DNA of 12,143 nucleotides from Bacteroidales bacterium (GTDB lineage: Bacteria; Bacteroidota; Bacteroidia; Bacteroidales; WCHB1-69): contig DUOL01000106.1 in the NCBI GenBank assembly GCA_012838875.1, positions 1 to 12,143 on the forward strand, read 5' to 3'. Numbering within the stretch: the stretch's first letter is position 1; each line of letters begins with the position of its first letter. Below, piece after piece: positions 1 through 6,948 of the stretch. A model generated the notes under the pieces. That model worked only from the letters and a program-made list of their open reading frames with translations, was not told where the DNA came from and did not search any database. Position numbers and translations under genes: made by a program.

Positions 1-63
1 ATACAAATGGCTCTTTTTTAGAGGTAGGTAGGTTTTAAAAAAAACAAAATTGAAAAATTATTC

Positions 64-80
64 TCATTGATTTTCAATGA
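64..80. repeat. Perfect 7-bp inverted repeat upstream of the fibre gene
   Basis: TCATTGA at 64-70 and TCAATGA at 74-80 are exact reverse complements around a TTT loop, about 100 bases before the first gene. Read on the minus strand the stem is followed by a T-rich stretch, so it could be a weak terminator for leftward transcription; it could equally be an operator-like palindrome or chance in AT-rich DNA. The rest of 1-183 shows no coding potential that I can support. Confidence 0.35.
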
Positions 81-183
81 CTTAGTAAATATCATAGATT
101 ATTTTTCATTTTAGTCGGTTAATAGTGAATTTTATTGTATATTTACAACCTAATTATAAATTAATAACATTAAAAAAAATTGT

Positions 184-1392
184 ATGAAAACAACACGATT
201 ATTTTCGCTGGTTTTATTATTCAATTTGTTGATTTTATCAACTATTTTTGCCCAAAATGTAGGAATTGGAACCACGACACCAAGTTCACGATTAGAAATT
301 ATCGGTATCGGTTCAGGGATTAATACCTCGCCCTTTACAATAAAAGATAACACGAATACGACTATTTTTACTGTAAAGGATAATGGCTACGTTGGCATCA
401 ATGTTCCCACTCCGAGTACGGCATTAGACATTAAAGGAGGTTTTAAAATAACCGAAACGGGAGCCGGTAACGGCTATGTAGGATTTTTTGCACCCATTGG
501 AGCAGGTTCTGCTTTTTATACTTTGCCGGCTAATGACGGACAAAACGGTCAAGTGCTAACAACAAACGGATATGGGAGTCTCTCTTGGACTACTCCTAGT
601 AGTGGCGGCGGCGGAACAACGATAGACTGCTCCTCCTCTAATACGGACTATACCATACGCGGAAAGGGAAGCGGCGCTTGGGAATGTACTAACGCACTGA
701 GAGTTAGCTCATCGGGCTATGTTGCTATCAATACCTCAACGACATCCTCTTATAGACTCCGTGTTAACGGTAATGTCGGAATTGGAAGTTCACCTCCTAG
801 CTCCTCTTACGAATTGAGTGTAGGCGGAGACGGCTATCTAAACGGTGGTCTGCGTTTAGGAAAAGGGCTCGGAGTCGGAACGAGCGACCCATCATCGGGA
901 CTTTATGTGGGAAGTTCCAGTAATTTCTACGTTCCAACCAGCATGTCAACCGGAACCTATACCGCTCTATACATAAACAGCGGACGCGTTTACAAAGCAT
1001 CATCAAGTATAAGATTTAAAGAAAATGTTAAAGATCTTGCTTTTGATAAAGAAAAGTTTTTACAAATTAGACCTGTATTCTTCAACTATAAAAAAGAATT
1101 CGGAGATCCTGAAATACAAGAAGTTGGTGTAATTGCCGAAGAAGTGGAAAAACTTATTCCCGACTTAGTGGTATATGAAAACAAAGTAACAACTGACGAA
1201 AAAGGCGACCCTATTTACGAAAAAACAAATATTCCCGAAAGTGTTCGTTATGACCGTATCCCTGTTTACTTAATCTCTATTGCCGCTCAACAAGAAGAGA
1301 CTATTAAGCAACTAAATGACAAAGTAGACGAATTACAGAAAAAAATTGAATATTTAGAATCTATGATTTTAAAAGCAAGTGCAAGTAAGTAA
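184..1392 (+). CDS. Secreted fibre-like protein with C-terminal S74 (intramolecular chaperone) domain
   Basis: The 402-residue product opens with a Sec signal peptide (cleavage likely after IFA, residue 23). Its body carries at least four degenerate copies of a beta-rich motif, V-G-I-G-T-x-x-P-S-x-x-L-x-V, near residues 25, 69, 197 and 230, with a weaker copy near 179 and a Gly4 linker at 141-144. Such motifs are typical of phage tail fibres and Bacteroidota surface proteins that form trimers. From about residue 273 it matches the peptidase S74 domain: the SxxxxK spacing of the known self-cleaving Ser/Lys dyad is met by S274 and K279, followed by FKENV, GVIAEEVE and a coiled-coil tail (about 367-397). 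In characterised phage proteins this domain trimerises the fibre and then cuts itself off; here that is inference. There are no phage genes nearby and no T9SS tail, so the surface-export route is unclear. The A-rich leader before ATG 184 is typical of the phylum. The T9SS gene follows after 50 bases. Confidence 0.85.
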   Translation: MKTTRLFSLVLLFNLLILSTIFAQNVGIGTTTPSSRLEIIGIGSGINTSPFTIKDNTNTTIFTVKDNGYVGINVPTPSTALDIKGGFKITETGAGNGYVGFFAPIGAGSAFYTLPANDGQNGQVLTTNGYGSLSWTTPSSGGGGTTIDCSSSNTDYTIRGKGSGAWECTNALRVSSSGYVAINTSTTSSYRLRVNGNVGIGSSPPSSSYELSVGGDGYLNGGLRLGKGLGVGTSDPSSGLYVGSSSNFYVPTSMSTGTYTALYINSGRVYKASSSIRFKENVKDLAFDKEKFLQIRPVFFNYKKEFGDPEIQEVGVIAEEVEKLIPDLVVYENKVTTDEKGDPIYEKTNIPESVRYDRIPVYLISIAAQQEETIKQLNDKVDELQKKIEYLESMILKASASK

Positions 1393-1442
1393 ATAAATAA
1401 TAAGAGATGAATTAAAAATTAATTTTATTATTTTTTATAACT

Positions 1443-2852
1443 ATGAAAATTATAAAATATACAATTAATATATTGCTGTTTTTGTCTATTAGTTTTGTCG
1501 GAAAAACTCAGTCTCCTCTTTTTTATAATCAGGGAGAAATCTATGTAGCTTCGGGTGAAAATGTAATTATCCAAGGCGATTTTCAGAACGCAACAAACGG
1601 ACAAATAACCAATTACGGAACTTTACATGTTAGCGGAGATTGGGAAAACAATAACTCTAATAATCAGGTTTTTACAGTTAATGATGGCACCGTCAAATTG
1701 ATAGGGACAAATCAAGCTATCGGAGGTAGCAATACTACACGTTTTTACAATTTAAGTCTGGAAGGAATAGGAATTAAAAGATTAAACATCCATACACTTA
1801 TTACCGGTATTTTACACCTCAACGATAGGGAATTGGCAACACAAAATAATTTTTTAACGATTCAAGGGGCAGACATCAATGCGATAACAAGAACAAGCGG
1901 TTTTATTAGTACGGAAGCCAATGGGCTCTTAATACGAAATACGAATGGCAGTGCTAATTGGTTGTTTCCTATGGGTAGTGCTCTACATTCCCTCGGTTAT
2001 CGTCCGCTGATTATAGAAACTGTGGGAAGTGCCGCCGGCACTTTTGAAGTATCTCTTCAAAACCAAAATCCTACTTCCGCCGGTTATGACATCGAAGAAC
2101 ACGAACTCCCCATCTGTTTAGTTAATCATAAATATTTTTTCACGGCAAAACGAAGTCAGGGAAGCGGGGCTACAAATCTTAAATATTATTACAATTCACA
2201 AAATGACGGAAATTTCACGCTCCCAACCCAATGGACAGCTAATCAATGGAAAGTTATTGAAAATCACAACCATACTGTAAATCCCTCACCGGATTTAAGT
2301 TTTTTCACACTTCCCAATTATGCGTTAGCTTCTCCTTCCATTCTAACTTTTGCCGACTCTGCTCCGGCAAATGGAACTCCCATTATTTATGAAATAAACA
2401 ACGTTTTATACGCCGGACAAGGAAATACTTTTCAGTGGTACTATAATGGTAATCCTATTCCCAATGCTACGCAAATTTCATACACTCCTACGGCGGAAGG
2501 TAACTATTCGGTATATGTCAGCACTTCCGGAGCTTGTGCTTTTATGTCTGCCAATTACTATTTTACATTTACTGGGACAGGCATAGGAAATATTGACAAT
2601 CAATCTTTCATTTCTATCTATCCTAATCCATTTATTAATTCTATAACCATTGATATCGGCGCGACAAGCATTTCGGAAAAATTAAAATGTCAACTATTTA
2701 ATAGCACGGGAAAATTAGTGAAAGAAGAGATGATTGAATTTAATAGTGGTAGTCAACAAACTATTTCGGTCGAAAATTTTAGTTCCGGATTATATTTCAT
2801 TAAAATCTTCAATAATCAATTATTAGTCACTAAAAAATTGATAAAATTGTAG
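1443..2852 (+). CDS. Surface or secreted protein with T9SS type A C-terminal sorting domain
   Basis: The 469-residue protein has an N-terminal signal peptide (about residues 1-22, ending near GKTQ). A long middle region of beta-strand-rich, Asn/Gly/Thr-rich sequence has no enzymatic motif that I recognise; its start (NQGEIYVASGENVIIQGDFQN) resembles adhesin-like beta-helix openings. A segment around residues 320-375 (FQWYYNGNPIPNAT, then YSVYVST and a Cys) looks like an Ig-like domain. The last ~80 residues are a Por secretion-system type A sorting domain: SIYPNPF at 391-397, then GLYFIKI at 449-455 and a basic end. Known family behaviour is crossing the outer membrane through T9SS, removal of the tail and attachment to the surface. 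It lies 50 bases after the fibre gene on the same strand, so co-transcription is plausible. The passenger function is unknown. Confidence 0.88.
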   Translation: MKIIKYTINILLFLSISFVGKTQSPLFYNQGEIYVASGENVIIQGDFQNATNGQITNYGTLHVSGDWENNNSNNQVFTVNDGTVKLIGTNQAIGGSNTTRFYNLSLEGIGIKRLNIHTLITGILHLNDRELATQNNFLTIQGADINAITRTSGFISTEANGLLIRNTNGSANWLFPMGSALHSLGYRPLIIETVGSAAGTFEVSLQNQNPTSAGYDIEEHELPICLVNHKYFFTAKRSQGSGATNLKYYYNSQNDGNFTLPTQWTANQWKVIENHNHTVNPSPDLSFFTLPNYALASPSILTFADSAPANGTPIIYEINNVLYAGQGNTFQWYYNGNPIPNATQISYTPTAEGNYSVYVSTSGACAFMSANYYFTFTGTGIGNIDNQSFISIYPNPFINSITIDIGATSISEKLKCQLFNSTGKLVKEEMIEFNSGSQQTISVENFSSGLYFIKIFNNQLLVTKKLIKL

Positions 2853-2867
2853 TTTTTATAATGAAAA

Positions 2868-2896
2868 AAATCAGGAATCTATATAAAAATTGATTT
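2868..2896 (-). terminator. Possible weak terminator after tRNA-Ala
   Basis: AAATCA (2868-2873) and TGATTT (2891-2896) form a 6-bp inverted repeat around a 17-base loop. On the minus strand the stem runs directly into further T residues, just past the 3' end of the tRNA. The stem is AT-rich and the loop long, so this is only a candidate. Confidence 0.25.
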
Positions 2897-2897
2897 G

Positions 2898-2971
2898 TGG
2901 AGCGTACGGGAGTCGAACCCGTGACCTTTAGACTGCCAGTCTAACGCTCTAGCCAACTGAGCTAACGCCCC
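2898..2971 (-). tRNA. tRNA-Ala, anticodon GGC
   Basis: The minus strand folds into a full cloverleaf: acceptor GGGGCGT/ACGCTCC, D arm GCTC/GAGC, anticodon stem TTAGA/TCTAA around the loop CTGGCAG, variable loop AGGTC, and T arm ACGGG/CCCGT with TTCGACT. The loop gives anticodon GGC, which reads GCC/GCU alanine codons. The acceptor stem has a G3:U70 wobble pair, the main identity element of alanine tRNAs, which independently supports the call. The discriminator is A73 (base 2898). The genome does not encode CCA here; the next bases are C-A-A on the minus strand, so CCA must be added after transcription. A TAnnTTTG promoter box lies about 28 bases upstream. It is divergent from xerD, and no integration into the tRNA is visible. 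Confidence 0.96.
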
Positions 2972-2998
2972 AAAAATCCCCAAGTAGTTTTGAGACGG

Positions 2999-3006
2999 CA
3001 AAAATA
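2999..3006 (-). promoter_or_regulatory. -7 promoter box for tRNA-Ala
   Basis: On the minus strand 3006-2999 reads TATTTTTG, an exact match to the Bacteroidota sigma-ABfr -7 consensus TAnnTTTG. It sits at the right distance for a short leader before the tRNA. Nineteen bases upstream the -33 element reads TTC rather than TTG, so it is a near match. Confidence 0.55.
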
Positions 3007-3046
3007 CGATTTTTTTTCAAATAAAGAATATTATTCATTTCCTTTG

Positions 3047-3054
3047 TAATTTTG
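3047..3054 (+). promoter_or_regulatory. -7 promoter box for xerD
   Basis: TAATTTTG matches TAnnTTTG, about 45 bases before the GTG start of xerD. No TTG is seen at the expected -33 position (3025-3027 reads AGA), so the support is from the -7 box only. It points away from the tRNA promoter in the same 128-base gap. Confidence 0.45.
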
Positions 3055-3099
3055 CAATGGAATAAATAATTAATTATACACGAAAATAACAATAAAGGA

Positions 3100-4011
3100 G
3101 TGCCTAAAGTAAAGAAGCAAGAACTTTCTTTCTATATTAAAAAATTTTATGAATATATTTTATTAGAAAAAAATTTCTCTAATAAAACGGTGGAGGCTTA
3201 TATACACGACATTAAAGAATTAGAAGATTTTTTAAAAGATAAAAATGTTGAAACTGCAACTTCCGAAGACATTCAACTGTTTTTAATTTTTCTTTCTAAG
3301 AAAGATATTTCGGTACGTTCGCAAGCTCGTATACTTTCCGGGATTAAATCATTTTATCGCTATCTGCTTTACGAAGGTGTGGTTTCTGACGACCCTACCC
3401 GCTTGATAGATGCCCCTAAAATCGGTCGACATTTGCCCGAAGTCCTTTCCATTCCCGAAATCGACGCTATTTTTCAAGCTATCGACCTAAGCGAACCTGA
3501 AGGACATAGAAATAAAGCAATCCTCGAAGTATTATACGGGTGCGGGTTACGCGTGAGCGAACTCGTCAATTTACAATTATCCCAACTTCGATTTCATGAA
3601 GATGAACAATATTTACGTGTTGTCGGAAAAGGAGATAAAGAACGATTAGTCCCTATTAGTAAAGCCGCTCAAAAAGCAATAGAACTCTATTTAGAGACTC
3701 GAAATTCTTTACCAATTAAAAAAGGAGCTGAAAATATTGTATTTCTCAATAGACGCGGCAATAAATTAAGTCGCGAAATGATTTTTATTATTGTTAAGAA
3801 ATTAACTCAACTTGCAGGAATTAAAAAAAATGTTAGTCCTCACACATTTCGCCACTCCTTCGCAACGCACCTCGTTGAGGCCGGAGCAGACTTACGCGCC
3901 GTGCAAGAAATGTTAGGACACGAAAGTATAACTACAACCGAAATTTACACCCATCTTGATAGAGAATACCTCAGAAGTACTTTTGTTCGGTTTCACCCTC
4001 GTTTCAAATAA
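3100..4011 (+). CDS. xerD: Site-specific tyrosine recombinase XerD
   Basis: At 303 residues this is the usual size for XerC/XerD, the cytoplasmic recombinases that resolve chromosome dimers at dif under FtsK control. The N-terminal SAM-like core-binding domain (about 8-90, YIKKFYEYILLEKNFSNKT) is followed by the catalytic domain with the complete set: R151 (GCGLRVSEL), K177 (VVGKGDKERLVPI), H248 and R251 (HTFRHSFATHL), H274 (LGHESITTT) and nucleophile Y283 (IYTHLD). The start is GTG at 3100: an in-frame stop lies at 3067 and no ATG occurs before the core domain. AGGAG directly abuts this GTG, too close to work as a classic ribosome-binding site. XerD is favoured over XerC because of the overall resemblance and typical XerD motifs, but the paralogue call rests on memory. 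It is next to a tRNA but is a housekeeping gene, not an island integrase. Confidence 0.9.
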   Translation: MPKVKKQELSFYIKKFYEYILLEKNFSNKTVEAYIHDIKELEDFLKDKNVETATSEDIQLFLIFLSKKDISVRSQARILSGIKSFYRYLLYEGVVSDDPTRLIDAPKIGRHLPEVLSIPEIDAIFQAIDLSEPEGHRNKAILEVLYGCGLRVSELVNLQLSQLRFHEDEQYLRVVGKGDKERLVPISKAAQKAIELYLETRNSLPIKKGAENIVFLNRRGNKLSREMIFIIVKKLTQLAGIKKNVSPHTFRHSFATHLVEAGADLRAVQEMLGHESITTTEIYTHLDREYLRSTFVRFHPRFK

Positions 4012-4063
4012 ATAATAAAGCTCTTATTTACGACTATTTCACATTTCATAAATAAAAAAATTG

Positions 4064-4071
4064 TAATTTTG
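4064..4071 (+). promoter_or_regulatory. -7 promoter box for the PQ-loop/CNNM/pth/gldD cluster
   Basis: TAATTTTG matches TAnnTTTG and lies 60 bases before the ATG at 4132, within the 120-base gap after xerD. There is no TTG 19 bases upstream, so the -33 element is missing or divergent. If real, it starts the transcript of the next four genes. Confidence 0.45.
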
Positions 4072-4131
4072 CCTCGTTAATTTCTTAGCGTATTTTGTAA
4101 CACTTTAAATACTATTCTATTCAATATAATT

Positions 4132-4434
4132 ATGTCTCTATTATCAACTTTTCTAACGTTATCTTCCGAGAATGTTTTTGAAATAATTATGCTGCTTTGC
4201 TTTGCATTTAGTTGGCCTATTTCTATCGCAAAAACTCTCCGCACAAAAATTGTTATCGGAAAAAGTCCCTTATTTATGCTTGTTATCATTATTGGCTACG
4301 CCGCAGGAATTACGCATAAAGTTTTAAATAATTTCAACTGGGTTACCTATCTTTACCTATTCAATCTTCTTATCGTATCACTCGATTTGTTTCTCTATTT
4401 TTACTATATCAAAAAAAATATCATCAGACAGTAA
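4132..4434 (+). CDS. Small PQ-loop-like integral membrane protein
   Basis: The 100-residue product is almost entirely hydrophobic, with about three transmembrane segments (roughly residues 12-32, 45-62 and 70-93) and a basic C-terminus (KKNIIRQ). The stretch FEIIMLLCFAFSWPISIAKTLRTK, then a conserved-looking GYAAGITHK and a third helix, resembles the small PQ-loop/SemiSWEET-like proteins often annotated as hypothetical in Bacteroidota. The substrate is unknown; SemiSWEETs move sugars, but applying that here would be speculation. The CNNM gene starts 26 bases downstream, so the two are probably co-transcribed. The opposing reading frame over the same region has no recognisable features. Confidence 0.75.
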   Translation: MSLLSTFLTLSSENVFEIIMLLCFAFSWPISIAKTLRTKIVIGKSPLFMLVIIIGYAAGITHKVLNNFNWVTYLYLFNLLIVSLDLFLYFYYIKKNIIRQ

Positions 4435-4460
4435 ATATGGTTGGTTTTAATTAATTTATT

Positions 4461-5744
4461 TTGGAAATTATCATTGTTATATTATTAATTCTTCTTAATG
4501 GGTTTTTCTCATTAAGTGAAATTGCACTTATCTCCTCCAAAAAGATAAGATTAGAGCATTTAAGGGATAAAGATAAGCGTGGAGCCAAGATTGCTCTTAA
4601 TTTACTTTCCAATTCTGAAAATTTCCTCTCCTCAATACAAATTGGCATAACCTTAATTGGCATTATTACAGGTTATTACGGAGGTATCAACTTCGCTAAA
4701 TATTTCACGCCGCTTTTTTCGCTCATGCCCTGTAGCAGCTGCACCGCAGAAACTCTTTCCGTTATTACAAGTATTATTATAATCACTTTTTTCTCAATTC
4801 TTCTCGGCGAATTGGTTCCAAAAACGGTAGCTCTATCTAAACCCGAAAAAGCCGCCGTCGTTGTCGCACCTATTATCTATTTTGTAAGTGTTATTTTCTT
4901 CCCTATTGTGAAACTACTCGAAATATCTACGAATCTTACCAATAAAATGTTAGGGATAAAACCTCCTCAAAACCAAGTAACAGAAGAGGAACTTCGCCAT
5001 ATTATTAAAGTTGCCTCACGCGAAGGAGTTATCGAAGAAGAGCAAAATGTTATTCACGAGAAATTGTTCTACTTTTCCGATAAACGCGCCAAACATATTA
5101 TGACTCACCGCTCGGAGATTGAGTGGATTGATAAAAATCTTCCTGCTGATGAATTTGCAGAACAACTTTTAAACTTTAAGAATAGTAAAATTCTTGTTTG
5201 CGATAGAGAATTAGATAAATATATCGGAGTACTCAAAATAAAAGAGTTTCTTATTAAAAAAATTACGGAAACCGAATTTAATATCGAAGATTTACTTGAT
5301 GAACCCGTTGTCTGTCCGGAAAATGCAGAAGCTCAAGACGTTCTAAATGAGTTTAGAAAACGTCAAATCTATTTTTGTGTAGTTATTGACGAGTTTGGAA
5401 TGGTTGTCGGACTTATCACTTTACACGATATTTTGGAAAATATTATCGGCGAATTACCCGAAGAAGAAGAGGTGGTAGAACCTGACATTACACCTCAAGA
5501 AGATGACTCCTTTTTAGTCAATGGAGATGCCCCAATTGAGGTACTACTCGACATTATGGAAAATTTTGAAATCGATTTTGAAGAGATTGATTATGCTACG
5601 GTAGCCGGATTTGTTTTAGAAAATATTGAAAAATTGCCTGAAATCGGAGATGCATTCGATTTTAATAATTATCATATAGAGATTATTAATGTAGAACATA
5701 ATCGAATTGATAAAGTTTTAATTTCACAAAAAAAGGAAGAGTAA
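4461..5744 (+). CDS. CNNM/CBS-domain membrane protein (HlyC/CorC/TlyC family), possible GldE counterpart
   Basis: This 427-residue protein has the three-part architecture of the family: a CNNM (DUF21) membrane domain at about 1-190 with signatures GFFSLSEIAL (14-23), QIGITLIGIITG (60-71) and GELVPKTVAL (116-125); a tandem CBS pair at about 213-330 (VCDRELDKYIGVLKIKEFL and CVVIDEFGMVVGLITLHDILENIIGE); and a C-terminal CorC_HlyC domain (about 345-424). Related proteins export Mg2+ or other cations, with the CBS domains sensing nucleotide. In flavobacteria a relative, GldE, sits beside gldD and supports gliding; here gldD is two genes downstream, but the N-terminus reads like the general family rather than GldE. 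A C91-x-x-C94 pair lies in the loop after the second helix. The start is TTG: the only in-frame stop just upstream is at 4452 and no ATG is available. It ends directly against pth. Confidence 0.9.
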   Translation: MEIIIVILLILLNGFFSLSEIALISSKKIRLEHLRDKDKRGAKIALNLLSNSENFLSSIQIGITLIGIITGYYGGINFAKYFTPLFSLMPCSSCTAETLSVITSIIIITFFSILLGELVPKTVALSKPEKAAVVVAPIIYFVSVIFFPIVKLLEISTNLTNKMLGIKPPQNQVTEEELRHIIKVASREGVIEEEQNVIHEKLFYFSDKRAKHIMTHRSEIEWIDKNLPADEFAEQLLNFKNSKILVCDRELDKYIGVLKIKEFLIKKITETEFNIEDLLDEPVVCPENAEAQDVLNEFRKRQIYFCVVIDEFGMVVGLITLHDILENIIGELPEEEEVVEPDITPQEDDSFLVNGDAPIEVLLDIMENFEIDFEEIDYATVAGFVLENIEKLPEIGDAFDFNNYHIEIINVEHNRIDKVLISQKKEE

Positions 5745-6353
5745 GTGGAGGATAATAACAAGTTTTTAATTGTTGGCTTAGGAAATAGTGAAAATAAATA
5801 CGCCGGAACAAGGCATAATATCGGCTTTGAAGTTGTTGTGAAGTTTGCTCAAACTCATAAATTATCCTTTTCAATTGATAGGCATGCTTACGTAGCAAAA
5901 GGAAAACTCAAAGGCAAACAGGTTGTTTTAATTCTTCCGACAACTTATATGAATTTAAGCGGAAAAGCCGTGCGCTACTGGCTGGAACGTGAAAAAATTG
6001 ACGCTAAAAACATGTTAGTAATCTCTGATGATATCGACCTGCCATTAGGAGAGATTAAAATTAAACCCAAAGGGGGCGGCGGCTCTCACAATGGACTTAA
6101 TAACATTATAGAACTACTTGAACATCAAAACTTTCCTCGTCTCCGTTTTGGCATTGGTAAAGATTTTCCAAGAGGATTTCAATCTGAATACGTATTGGGA
6201 CGTTTTTCATCTAACGAACAAAAAATTATAGAACCTATTATTGAAAAATGTGCAACTATTATCGCTTCATTTGTTACTATCGGACTACAAAAAACTATGA
6301 ATCAGTTTAATACAGCAACCACCGAGACACAAGACTCCGACAAAAATGAATAA
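5745..6353 (+). CDS. pth: Peptidyl-tRNA hydrolase
   Basis: The 202-residue enzyme cleaves peptidyl-tRNAs that drop off the ribosome, freeing tRNA for reuse; it is cytoplasmic and normally essential. Family signatures are present in order: GLGN (11-14), YAGTRHNIGF with the catalytic His at residue 24, PTTYMNLSG with N70, the DDIDLPLG segment with the acidic partner at D95, and GGGGSHNGL with N116. The C-terminal QFNT end and the short polar tail are normal. The start is GTG at 5745, forced because the TAA of the CNNM gene (5742-5744) is in the same frame immediately before it. Its last 8 bases overlap gldD. Its place between two envelope genes is probably operon convenience rather than a functional link. 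Confidence 0.95.
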   Translation: MEDNNKFLIVGLGNSENKYAGTRHNIGFEVVVKFAQTHKLSFSIDRHAYVAKGKLKGKQVVLILPTTYMNLSGKAVRYWLEREKIDAKNMLVISDDIDLPLGEIKIKPKGGGGSHNGLNNIIELLEHQNFPRLRFGIGKDFPRGFQSEYVLGRFSSNEQKIIEPIIEKCATIIASFVTIGLQKTMNQFNTATTETQDSDKNE

Positions 6354-6936
6354 ATATCTTCTTATAAAAATTTCATTTATCACATTAATACTTTTTTTCT
6401 TAAATAGTTGTATAAAAAAAGAAGAAGCGTATACGCCGAAGCCTAAAGGCTACTTCAGGATTGAGTTGCCGCCTCACGCCTACCAAACATTAGATACTAC
6501 CTTACCATTCACTTTTCAATATTCACAATATGCCACTTATCATTTTTCTCAAAAAGAGAATGGAGATTACTGGCTTTATTTGAATTACCCTAAGCTGAAT
6601 GCCGAAATTAATTTCACATACTCGAAATTGTCGGGAGACTTACGCCAGCGCATAATAGAAGAGGATAAAATACTCTCTTTTCACTATCAAGTTGCTGATA
6701 ATATTGAATATTCGATTATTTCCGACCCTACCTATCAGATTTATGGTCAATTATATGATATAGAGGGCATTAGCGTAGCGACACCGTTAAGTTTTTGGCT
6801 TTCCGATAGTGTTTCACACTTTTTACGTGGCACTTTATATTTCAATAATCCACCCAATAACGACTCGCTTCAGCCTGTCATACAATATATTAGAGAAGAT
6901 ATGCTAAAGTTGATTAGCAGTTTTAAATGGGAATAA
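6346..6936 (+). CDS. gldD: Gliding motility lipoprotein GldD
   Basis: The 196-residue product has a lipoprotein signal peptide with lipobox LNSC; C22 would be the lipidated residue. It is followed by the GldD hallmark PKPKGYFRIELPPHAYQ, then YPKLNAEINFTYSKL, and a C-terminal stretch FLRGTLYFNNPPNNDSLQPVIQYIREDMLKLISSFKWE that closely follows the family. In Flavobacterium johnsoniae GldD is needed for gliding and stabilises other envelope components of the gliding/T9SS machinery. It is predicted to sit in the cell envelope as a lipoprotein. The ATG at 6346 lies inside the end of pth (ATGAATAA arrangement), implying translational coupling. The gene ends only 12 bases from the convergent pcm. 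Presence of gldD fits the T9SS cargo at 1443, but does not prove that the organism glides. Confidence 0.9.
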   Translation: MNKYLLIKISFITLILFFLNSCIKKEEAYTPKPKGYFRIELPPHAYQTLDTTLPFTFQYSQYATYHFSQKENGDYWLYLNYPKLNAEINFTYSKLSGDLRQRIIEEDKILSFHYQVADNIEYSIISDPTYQIYGQLYDIEGISVATPLSFWLSDSVSHFLRGTLYFNNPPNNDSLQPVIQYIREDMLKLISSFKWE

Positions 6937-6948
6937 AGAGAAGAACGA

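Noticed and set aside
138..145. TATATTTA as the promoter of the fibre gene
   Set aside because: It matches 7 of 8 positions of TAnnTTTG but lacks the final G and any -33 TTG, and such matches are expected by chance in AT-rich DNA.
797..1006. Antisense open frame inside the fibre gene
   Set aside because: It has no signal, motif or start context, and the forward frame is clearly coding. Similar antisense frames inside the CNNM, pth, pcm, arginase-like and dnaB genes were dropped for the same reason.
184..1392. S74/tail-fibre domain as evidence for a prophage
   Set aside because: There are no other phage structural, lysis or replication genes, and the protein carries its own Sec signal peptide.
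3100..4011. Tyrosine recombinase next to a tRNA gene, suggesting a genomic-island integrase
   Set aside because: Its length, full XerC/D-type motifs and surrounding housekeeping genes fit chromosomal XerD. I saw no attachment-site duplication of the tRNA 3' end and no island cargo.
4077..4289. Leftward 70-residue frame overlapping the small membrane protein
   Set aside because: It covers a promoter-like box and has no recognisable domain. The forward frame has coherent membrane helices and fits the cluster.
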